Of a DNA stretch of 5,134 nt, positions 1 to 4,765 are shown in pieces. The translations under genes were made by a program, and so were the position numbers. Below the pieces are notes generated by a model. It had not been told where the DNA came from and did not search any database. It saw only the letters and a list, made by a program, of their open reading frames with translations. Origin of the DNA: Candidatus Competibacteraceae bacterium (GTDB lineage: Bacteria > Pseudomonadota > Gammaproteobacteria > Competibacterales > Competibacteraceae); NCBI GenBank assembly GCA_020445005.1, contig JAGRHM010000804.1, forward strand, positions 1-5,134. Direction: 5' to 3'. How positions within the stretch are numbered: the first letter of the stretch is position 1; each line of letters opens with the position of its first letter.

Positions 1-691
1 ACACATTGCTCAGTAGTACGCTGATCGATCCGCCTTGCGGTGTCCCTTCCTCGTTCGGATGGAGTTCCCCATCTTCCAGAATGCCCGCTTTCAGCCAGCG
101 CCGGATCAGGCTGATCAGGCGCGGGTCTCCGACTCGATGTTCCACGAAGCGGAGTAACCATCCGTGGTCGAGACTCCCAAAGAAGTTCTTTAGATCCGCC
201 TCCAACACCCACCCCACCTTGCGACCGGCGATCACCTCGTGGAGGGTCGCTATCGCGCGGTGAGCACCCAACCCGGGCCGACCACCAAACGAGCAGGGCA
301 GAAAATCCTGCTCGTAGATGGCCGATAACACCTCCGCTGTGCTGCGCTGGAGCGCCCGGTCACTCACACAAGGAATCCCCAAGGGGCGCTTCTCCTGCTT
401 ACCGGGCTTCGGAATGTACACCCGCCGAATCGGCGGCGCCGGGTAGCCTTGGCGGTGTACCGCTTCGAGCATCGGCTCGATCCAGACCGCAAAATCCTCC
501 TTTGCCTCCGCGACCGTCTGGCCATCCACGCCGGGGGCCGAGTGATGGGGAATCTGTTGGAGATTCTTCCAGACCCGTTCCGCCGTGATGTGGTGCGCCA
601 GCGAGGTCAACCGGAGCTTCGGTTCACACCGAGCTTTCGCTGCTATTCGTTCAAGTCTCGTTGCCATGACGGGTTGCTCTTCGCTTTGCAT
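1..691 (-). CDS. ltrA: Group II intron B reverse transcriptase/maturase, N-terminal part
   Basis: This encodes an RT/maturase that would assist splicing of, and reverse-transcribe, its host intron. 230 codons are visible with no stop or frameshift. Motifs in order: an RT0/N-terminal block with SAPGVDGQT (51-59), RT1 with VYIPKPGKQEKRPLGIP (91-107), RT2 with SFGGRPG (134-140), motif A with EADLKNFF (164-171, catalytic Asp166) and RT4 with GTPQGGSIS (216-224). The YADD box, the maturase domain X and any endonuclease domain would lie off the left edge. The start is ATG at 691, chosen because AGGGAGG (710-704) lies 12 nt upstream. ATG 667 (MATRLERIAAK) is a possible alternative with a weaker leader. 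The sequence differs clearly from the RT of intron A (PKPGKQE versus PKAGGGQ, GGSIS versus GAVLS), so this is a different intron lineage and not a duplication. Confidence 0.93.
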   Translation of the reverse strand, partial: MQSEEQPVMATRLERIAAKARCEPKLRLTSLAHHITAERVWKNLQQIPHHSAPGVDGQTVAEAKEDFAVWIEPMLEAVHRQGYPAPPIRRVYIPKPGKQEKRPLGIPCVSDRALQRSTAEVLSAIYEQDFLPCSFGGRPGLGAHRAIATLHEVIAGRKVGWVLEADLKNFFGSLDHGWLLRFVEHRVGDPRLISLIRRWLKAGILEDGELHPNEEGTPQGGSISVLLSNV

Positions 692-1196
692 CGAAGACCA
701 TTGCCTCCCTCTGGGTGGAGCTCATGTTGCCCAAGAACGATTCACACTCCGCTGACCGCTTCCCCCTGTGGTCGGCTCTCCCGACCGCCGAGTACTATCA
801 GTCAGTCTGACTTCCGCCAGGCCATTGGGTCGTCCTCGCGTTGGGCGCTTGTTGGACCCTACAAGCTCCGCTTGAACCCGGCGGATCTCCCTTGTTCCCA
901 TGAAATCCTTGGATGACATGCCGGCGGTACGAACCCCGGAAGCACCCCAGAAGACTCGCCCATACGCCTCCTGGAATTCCGCCTTCCCCATTGGGAGACT
1001 GGGTCGGCTACTTCAACCACGTTCGATTTCGGGGCTATGTTCCCGTTCACGGTCGTTCCGGCCTATCATCTTCCTGTCTACGCTTCGCAGTGCCCGTCAC
1101 CGGTTCACCACGCAAGACTCGGTACCCGGCTGCTGGCTAGGCTTTACCAGGGCAGCCATCTCAGGCTGCTGTATTTCATGCGCTTGCAAGGCGCAA
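692..1196 (-). ncRNA. Intron B 5' RNA (domains I-III) leading to the RT gene
   Basis: This 505-nt stretch has no convincing protein gene and fits the structured 5' part (domains I to III, entry to IV) of a group II intron. Visible helices include the first hairpin (TTGCGC...GCGCA at 1196-1178), an AGCAGCC/GGCTGCC stem-loop (about 1169-1150) and the small stem with the CTCCC EBS1-like loop (1003-987). Open frames here, such as 722-991 on the minus strand, have no recognisable domain and are best explained as stop-free RNA sequence. The assignment to individual domains is inferred, because I could not fold the sequence. Confidence 0.7.
993..997 (-). other. Putative EBS1 of intron B
   Basis: CTCCC sits inside a 9-nt loop (999-991) closed by CCCA (1003-1000) and TGGG (990-987). 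It can pair with all five bases of GGGAG (1201-1197), ending flush at the proposed exon/intron junction. A 5-nt match in several hundred bases is not rare by chance. The loop placement and the flush end are what make it credible. Confidence 0.45.
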
Positions 1197-1204
1197 CTCC
1201 CTCC

Positions 1205-1237
1205 GAACCGTGCGAGCGGGTCTCCCGCACACGGCTC
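1205..1237 (-). ncRNA. Group II intron domain V (intron A)
   Basis: This 33-nt hairpin lies 17 nt after the RT stop codon. The lower helix GAGCCGTG (1237-1230) pairs with CACGGTTC (1212-1205), and the upper helix GCGGG (1228-1224) pairs with CCCGC (1220-1216). Unpaired bases at 1215-1213 match the dinucleotide-bulge region of domain V. The catalytic AGC triad is at 1236-1234. This is the most conserved part of group II introns and fixes the polarity of the intron on the minus strand. The element is one nucleotide shorter than the common 34 nt, with a short AGA loop and a U-U apposition next to the bulge. Confidence 0.9.
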
Positions 1238-1254
1238 TCCAGTCGGTTGTTTCC

Positions 1255-2580
1255 TCATCGGGATTGGCACGCCAACGCATGGGCTTCGGTCATGGTGAAA
1301 AGACCTTGCGCAGCGAAGAAGGCATTGGGCCAGCGACTGTGATCCGCTTTGGAACGCCCCGTCCGGCTATGCAGCCGGTGTTGTCGGCGCAGCAACGCGC
1401 GGAGTCGCCGTCGGATGAAGCCGTCGAGGAGGTGAAAGATCGGAGGGTAAGCGTGTTTAAAGTAGCTGTACCAACCTTTCAACACCGGGTTGAGATCCGC
1501 GATGATGCGCGTCAAGCTCTCCCCGCGGGTTCGTCCCGTTTTCGCCCGGATTTTGTCCTTGATGGCGTGGAGACTTTTCGCCCGCACCCGACGCTGACCG
1601 TTTTCAAAGCGATAGCCCAAGAAGTCAAAGCCGTGTCCCGGTTGCCGACAGTCACCCCTCTGGGTTTTATCGGGGTGTAGGGTGAGGCCGTGTTCTTGAG
1701 TCCAGGTTTGCACCGGGTCTAACGCGCGCCGCGCGTCTAACTCGTCGGCACACAGGATCACGAAGTCGTCCGCGTAGCGGGCGATCCGATACCCTTGTGC
1801 CTGCATCCGGCGATCCAGCCCATGCAGGTAGAGATTCGCTAAGAGTGGGCTAAGCACCGCGCCTTGCGGGGTGCCTCGCGCGGGTGTCCACCGGGTCAGT
1901 CCTTCCAGGATGCCTTGACCCAGATAGGCGCTGATCAGATCCAACACCCGGCCATCACTGAGGTGCCGGGCGACCTGAGTCATCAGCTCCGCGTGCGGGA
2001 TCGTGTCAAAGTCGCTTTTCAGATCGGCATCGACCACCCAAGTGTAACCCGCCTTGATCCACGCATCGACCGTGCGGAGCGCGTCCTTGGCGCTGCGTCC
2101 CGGACGGAAGCCGTAGCTCACGTCCAGGAATTCCCACTCAAAGATTGGTTCCAGCACCCGTTTGAGCGCCCCTTGAACAATACGATCTTTGACGGTCGGG
2201 ATACCCAGGGGGCGCTGTCCACCGCCGGCCTTGGGGATGTAGATCCGACGGACGTCTCCTGGACGGTAGTTTCCTGCTCTCAAGTCGGCCTCGATTTCAC
2301 CCAAGTAGCGTTCCGCCTGTGCCGCAAAGCGTTCAATGCTCATGCCATCGACCCCGGCGGCGCCGTGGTTCCGCGCAACGGCGACCCATGACGCTTCCAG
2401 CGTCCGGCGATCACACACCTTATCCCATAAACTGTACCATTGGCCTCCTGTCACCCCGTTAACCAGGGCATCCAACATCCGCTCCGTCCACACGCTCGGT
2501 TCCACCCAGCCCCACGTCCGGGGATCACGGGTTTCTTGTGCTTGTTTAGCCCACTGGGGCACTGACGCACTCAACAGCAT
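1255..2580 (-). CDS. ltrA: Group II intron A reverse transcriptase/maturase (class IIC type)
   Basis: A complete 441-residue intron-encoded protein, the usual size for IIC RTs. It would bind its intron RNA, promote splicing and copy the intron during retrohoming. Motifs: GAAGVDGMS (74-82), RT1 RRIYIPKAGGGQRPLGIPTVKDR (111-133), RT2 SYGFRPGRSAKDA (155-167), motif A with catalytic Asp186, RT4 GTPQGAVLSPLLANLYL (236-252) and YADD (269-272, RT5). Then come RT7 GFDFLGY (317-323) and maturase domain X around LKGWYSYFK (367-375). The C-terminus ends in WPNAFFAAQGLF...ACQSR, a tail typical of this class, with no En/HNH domain. The start is ATG 2580, with GGAGG four bases upstream (rather tight). An oddity: motif A reads DLKSDFD (186-192), where aromatic Tyr or Phe is normal in place of the second Asp, D190. 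Otherwise it looks intact. Confidence 0.96.
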   Translation of the reverse strand: MLLSASVPQWAKQAQETRDPRTWGWVEPSVWTERMLDALVNGVTGGQWYSLWDKVCDRRTLEASWVAVARNHGAAGVDGMSIERFAAQAERYLGEIEADLRAGNYRPGDVRRIYIPKAGGGQRPLGIPTVKDRIVQGALKRVLEPIFEWEFLDVSYGFRPGRSAKDALRTVDAWIKAGYTWVVDADLKSDFDTIPHAELMTQVARHLSDGRVLDLISAYLGQGILEGLTRWTPARGTPQGAVLSPLLANLYLHGLDRRMQAQGYRIARYADDFVILCADELDARRALDPVQTWTQEHGLTLHPDKTQRGDCRQPGHGFDFLGYRFENGQRRVRAKSLHAIKDKIRAKTGRTRGESLTRIIADLNPVLKGWYSYFKHAYPPIFHLLDGFIRRRLRALLRRQHRLHSRTGRSKADHSRWPNAFFAAQGLFTMTEAHALACQSR

Positions 2581-3115
2581 TTCGCCTCCGTCGTTCGTGA
2601 ATGTCGTGGATCAACCTTCCTACCCCCCTTTGCTCCGCCCCGCGTTACCGGAGCCTCTGACGGCGGATGGTTCCGGGCTTTAGGGTGCTGTTGGTGTTCT
2701 CCGTTGCCGCCTGGTTTCCCGGCGGTGCCACAATATCGCGCCCCATGGCCTGGCCCTTATCACACCGTCGCGCTCTTATGAGGGTTCTGACTCCTGCTCC
2801 CGGTCACCTCCGTGAGCAGGTCTCCCCGCTTACTGCGCTTGGCCTTCTGATCGTTCCGTCCTCAACCACACTCTGCGCCCGCCCGTCGTTTGCTTCGCCC
2901 ATCTCAACGCGGTCGGTGATTTTCAGGCTTCGCCACGGGATAGCAGGCTCGCCGCCACAGAATGCCGAATCAGGTTCGTTCTCCTACGGACCAATCTTTC
3001 GCCGCCGGTGGCTCCCCACCTCGCCTCACAGCGACGCAGTGACCTTGGGCTACCGAGTCTTGGCCTCCTCGGACACGGACTTTCACCGTGCTGACTAAGC
3101 GCCCTCACGGGCGCA
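2581..3115 (-). ncRNA. Intron A 5' RNA (domains I-III)
   Basis: This is a structured leader of about 535 nt between the GTGCG start and the RT gene. The first hairpin (GTGCGCCC...GGGCGC, 3116-3099) is followed by the CACGGTGAAAGTCCGTG hairpin (about 3091-3075), a block I recognise as typical near the 5' end of such introns. No independent gene is credible here. The minus-strand reading frame that spans 3147-2923 is only the read-through tail of the interrupted restriction gene. Confidence 0.8.
2937..2942 (-). other. Putative EBS1 of intron A
   Basis: TATCCC at intron positions 175-180 pairs with GGGGTA (3122-3117), the six bases directly before the 5' splice site, with five Watson-Crick pairs and one G-U. 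The position agrees with EBS1 in well-studied IIC introns. Confidence 0.6.
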
Positions 3116-3118
3116 CTA

Positions 3119-3147
3119 CCCCGCAGCTTGCTGCGGGGATTTTTATT
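3119..3147 (+). terminator. Perfect hairpin plus T-run; target site of intron A
   Basis: CCCCGCAG (3119-3126), loop CTTG, then CTGCGGGG (3131-3138), followed by ATTTTTATT (3139-3147) on the plus strand. In that direction it has the form of a Rho-independent terminator. On the minus strand it is a bare hairpin ending two bases before GTGCG, the arrangement class IIC introns use to select target DNA. It does not belong to the restriction gene it lies in, so it is probably part of an earlier inserted element, for example an IS200/IS605-like end or a dispersed palindrome. No transposase is visible, so the identity of that element is open. Confidence 0.7.
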
Positions 3148-3993
3148 CGCCGACCAGTCCAGCACCGTCGCCGAATGCAGCGTGTCCAAATCCGCCCGCT
3201 CCAGGGGCAGGCACTCGTCGTCATCGAACAAGCCGCCGTTGAACCAGGCAATCCGGGCGAAGCCGAACCGCCCGCCCTGATGCATCGCCTGAAACAAATC
3301 ACGCGCCAAACCGGGAAAATCCCCCGGCGCGCGCCGGGCTTCCTCGACCAGCATACTGAACAACCGGTCCGGCAATAACCCGATGTCCTCGGCGAACAGG
3401 CAAAACAGCACCCGGGTCAGAAAATGCGCCACCGGTTGCGGCGCATGGCCGCGTTGCCGCAACTGCTGCGCCAGACCGCCCAACAGCGTCGCCGCTACTT
3501 GCGTCACCGCCTCCCGCGTTCGGGCCGGTTGCAAGCGTTCCGGCTCCAGGAACGCCCAGCGCAAGAGTTCCCATGTCGCTGGATCGGCCAGATCCTCCAG
3601 CGTCAAGCGATGGACGACGTTGACCGTATTGGAAAAATTGGTGTGAATCTCGATCGTCTCCATGTCCGAGACGATCAGCAGGGGCGGGTTTTCCAGCGCC
3701 AGCGCGTACTGCTGCAACTGGCGCAGCGCCGCCTGCAAATCCTTATGCTTGCCCTTGTATTCCCAGGCAAAGCAATGCCGTCGCCAGACATCCGCCCAGC
3801 CATCGCCGCCCCCGGTCTTCTTCGCGCCCTTCTCGAAGGTGAACCACTCGCCGCGCGGGTCGTCCTCCAGCGGCGGCTTCACGCCCAACACCCGACACAG
3901 GGCAATGAAATGACTTTGCGAACCACTGCGCTCGGTCAGGGTGCTATCGCGGCATACTCGAATGAATTCGGCGATTTCAGCGGGCGTGGTCAC
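3148..3993 (-). pseudogene. MmeI-like type IIL restriction-modification enzyme, interrupted N-terminal part
   Basis: This looks like the N-terminal 282 residues of a single-chain restriction endonuclease/adenine methyltransferase of the MmeI/YeeA group. The nuclease motif is D68-X9-E78-X-K80 (in GWADVW...FAWEYKG), the same spacing as the D-X9-E-X-K active site known for MmeI. It is followed by the family's NPPLLIVSDMETIEIHTNF (102-120), the helical spacer with FLTRVLFCLFAEDIGLLP (191-208) and FNGGLFDD (251-258). Family similarity stops at VLDWSA (277-282). The expected continuation into the methyltransferase domain (EPxIFGTLFER, then FxGxG and NPPY) is absent, replaced by a hairpin and intron A. 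The frame stays open to 2923, adding 74 non-homologous residues (356 in total). The start is GTG 3993, the only plausible start after the in-frame TGA at 4083-4081, with GAGG nine bases upstream. Full-length relatives are far longer, so this piece alone is probably not a working enzyme. Confidence 0.85.
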
Positions 3994-4170
3994 CGGAAAC
4001 GGCCTCGATTCCGGGGCGGAGGGTCGACCGATCCAGCAGTGGGGAAAAAACGCATGGCGCCTCTCGCGGCAGATTTTGACTCAACTATAGGCCAAAGCCG
4101 GAGAGACGCCACGCGAATCCAGGAACAGTGACGCGGAAAAACCGATACATTCAGGGAGAAGTCGGCCACT

Positions 4171-4206
4171 CCCCCCTTTGAAAAAGGGGGGGTTGAGGGG
4201 GATTTT
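4171..4206. repeat. C/G-rich hairpin repeat unit
   Basis: CCCCCCTTT (4171-4179) and AAAGGGGGG (4183-4191) form a 9-bp stem around a GAA loop, followed by a GGTTGAGGGGGATTTT tail (4191-4206). I recognise this layout (CCCCCTTT/AAAGGGGG hairpin plus GGGGGATTT) as resembling short dispersed palindromes common in many proteobacterial and cyanobacterial genomes. Only one copy lies in this window, so its repetitive nature is from memory and not shown here. It could also slow or terminate transcription leaving the small exported gene. Confidence 0.6.
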
Positions 4207-4224
4207 GAAAAGGAGGTTGAACGG

Positions 4225-4245
4225 CTACCATTGAGCTATGTCGGC
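4225..4245 (-). pseudogene. tRNA 5'-end-like fragment (acceptor strand plus D-arm)
   Basis: On the minus strand a GCCGACA heptamer (4245-4239) is followed by TAGCTCAATGGTAG (4238-4225). That matches a tRNA 5' acceptor strand, U8/A9, the D-stem GCTC and a D-loop with GG. The sequence then stops resembling a tRNA: there is no GAGC to close the D-stem and no anticodon or T-arm before the hairpin repeat. It may be a truncated tRNA copy, such as an old integration scar, or a coincidence. Confidence 0.35.
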
Positions 4246-4262
4246 AGAGAGAGCCGCCGCCA

Positions 4263-4568
4263 TCAGCAGCTGGCAACCGACGTGCTGTTTTGGAAACCGG
4301 CGCTGCGGTTCAAGTCGCAATGCACGCCGGCGACCACGGGGGCGCCACTCGTGCGGCTCGTCGGTTGCAGCGCGGCGGACGAAATGTGGCTCTGCTGGTT
4401 AAAGCCTTGCGCGACCTCAATATCCCGTAAATCCTGCCGCCCACTCGATATGGAAGCGGTGACATTCGGCGTAAAGCTCCGATCATTGAAGCCAGCGGCG
4501 TGGGCGGTGGACAGACCGGACAGGGCGGCGATCAGGGTAAAGCTAGCGGCGGTGAGCGTGGTTTTCAT
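4263..4568 (-). CDS. Small exported protein of unknown function
   Basis: This is a 101-residue protein that I cannot assign to a family. Residues 1-24 form a classic Sec signal peptide: KTT at the n-region, hydrophobic LTAASFTLIAALSGLST, then AHA before the likely cleavage at A24/A25. The mature chain of about 77 residues is polar, rich in Ser, Asn and Gln, and has no membrane segment. It has two cysteines, at 83 (VHCDL) and at the last position, 101 (VASC), which could form a disulfide in the periplasm. The start is ATG 4568, backed by a strong GAGGAG eight bases upstream. The gene is alone: a terminator separates it from the upstream DUF2845 gene, and 269 bases separate it from the restriction gene downstream. 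The good signal peptide and RBS argue for a real gene. Confidence 0.8.
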   Translation of the reverse strand: MKTTLTAASFTLIAALSGLSTAHAAGFNDRSFTPNVTASISSGRQDLRDIEVAQGFNQQSHISSAALQPTSRTSGAPVVAGVHCDLNRSAGFQNSTSVASC

Positions 4569-4631
4569 CGGGTGTACTCCTCAAGTGGATTTGGACTTTT
4601 GGGCGCCGCCTGATCAGCGGCTTCATGAATA

Positions 4632-4660
4632 CTTACGCTCGTCGGATTGCTCTGGATGCA
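4632..4660 (-). promoter_or_regulatory. Possible ECF-sigma-like promoter of the small exported gene
   Basis: TGCATCC (4660-4654) and CGTAAG (4637-4632) are 16 bases apart, with about 63 bases from the second box to the ATG. The spacing suits an extracytoplasmic-function sigma promoter, and the gene product is exported. No sigma-70 promoter is clearly better: TTGACG at 4671-4666 has only AATCCG at the proper -10 distance. The assignment is weak. Confidence 0.22.
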
Positions 4661-4669
4661 AGTCCCGTC

Positions 4670-4720
4670 AAAAAAATTGGTCCGGTAAATTTTCCTGTGA
4701 TCCAAGTCACAGACCGGTCC
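4670..4720 (-). terminator. Rho-independent terminator of the DUF2845 gene
   Basis: Reading leftwards, an outer stem GGACCGGT (4720-4713) pairs with ACCGGACC (4686-4679) with one A-A mismatch. An inner stem CTGTGA/TCACAG (4712-4707 and 4700-4695) pairs perfectly, and an 8-nt bulge interrupts the 3' strand between the two stems. Seven Ts (4676-4670) follow after AA. It starts about 45 bases after the TAA of the DUF2845 gene, the normal distance for its terminator. Confidence 0.65.
4696..4711. promoter_or_regulatory. CRP/Vfr-type palindrome TGTGA-N6-TCACA
   Basis: Both half sites match the CRP consensus exactly, with the standard 6-base spacer. The centre is about 135 bases upstream of the ATG of the small exported gene. 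It could bind a CRP-family activator for that gene. The same bases form the inner stem of the terminator, so the match may be structural and not regulatory. Confidence 0.4.
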
Positions 4721-4765
4721 CGCGTGCAAACCATCGCCCGCCATCCATTGAGGGCCACAACTCCT

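Larger units (their letters stand above)
1..1196 (-). mobile_element. Group II intron B, 5' part (continues off left edge)
   Basis: This is the 5' half of a second group II intron: about 505 nt of structured RNA (1196 to 692) followed by its reverse transcriptase gene. The proposed 5' end is T1196, which starts UUGCGCC and can form a terminal GCGC hairpin, much as intron A starts GUGCGCC. A loop at 999-991, closed by a 4-bp CCCA/TGGG stem, contains CTCCC (997-993). This is complementary to the GGGAG (1201-1197) immediately before the proposed junction, as expected of EBS1 and IBS1. Position 200-204 from the 5' end is reasonable for EBS1. The first base departs from the usual GUGYG consensus, so the boundary could be off by one or a few bases. 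Domains V and VI must lie beyond the left edge. Confidence 0.75.
1197..3116 (-). mobile_element. Group II intron A, IIC-like (visible part, domain VI missing)
   Basis: This intron starts with canonical GTGCG at 3116 and carries domains I to III (3116-2581), an RT/maturase gene (2580-1255) and domain V (1237-1205). It lies immediately downstream of a hairpin, and its RT lacks a C-terminal endonuclease domain; both are hallmarks of class IIC introns. TATCCC at 2942-2937 (intron positions 175-180) can pair across all six bases, with one G-U pair, with GGGGTA (3122-3117) just before the 5' splice site, as EBS1 and IBS1 should. After domain V only CGGAGGGAG-like linker sequence remains. The expected domain VI hairpin with its branch-point A and 3' splice site is not seen and is replaced by the start of intron B. 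The intron is therefore either interrupted (nested) or truncated there. Confidence 0.88.
3994..4262. other. Intergenic region with hairpin repeat and tRNA-like scrap
   Basis: This is 269 bases between the small exported gene and the restriction gene. It holds the C/G-rich hairpin (4171-4191) and a tRNA-5'-like fragment (4225-4245). I see no convincing promoter for the restriction gene. TATAGT at 4089-4084 (minus) resembles a -10 box but has no good -35 partner. Confidence 0.6.

Noticed and set aside
449..916. Plus-strand open frame of 155 codons
   Set aside because: It is antisense to the intron B RT gene, whose motifs are unmistakable, and its translation is low-complexity with no family features.
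722..991. Minus-strand 89-codon open frame upstream of the intron B RT gene
   Set aside because: It lies inside the structured 5' RNA of intron B, has no recognisable domain, and overlaps the EBS1-like loop. Such frames are common in GC-rich intron RNA.
1864..2391. Plus-strand open frame of 175 codons
   Set aside because: It is antisense to the intact RT gene of intron A, a by-product of high GC in the third codon position.
1..2580. Retron, diversity-generating or defence reverse transcriptase
   Set aside because: Both RTs carry group II maturase features and sit in intron RNA (domain V for A, matching 5' structure for B). No template/variable repeats or msr/msd-like RNA were seen.
4084..4089. 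TATAGT as a -10 box for the restriction gene (minus strand)
   Set aside because: There is no acceptable -35 hexamer at 16-18 bases, and a single hexamer is too weak as evidence.
3424..4131. Plus-strand open frame of 235 codons
   Set aside because: It lies mostly antisense to the MmeI-like coding sequence, with an arginine-rich composition typical of a shadow frame.
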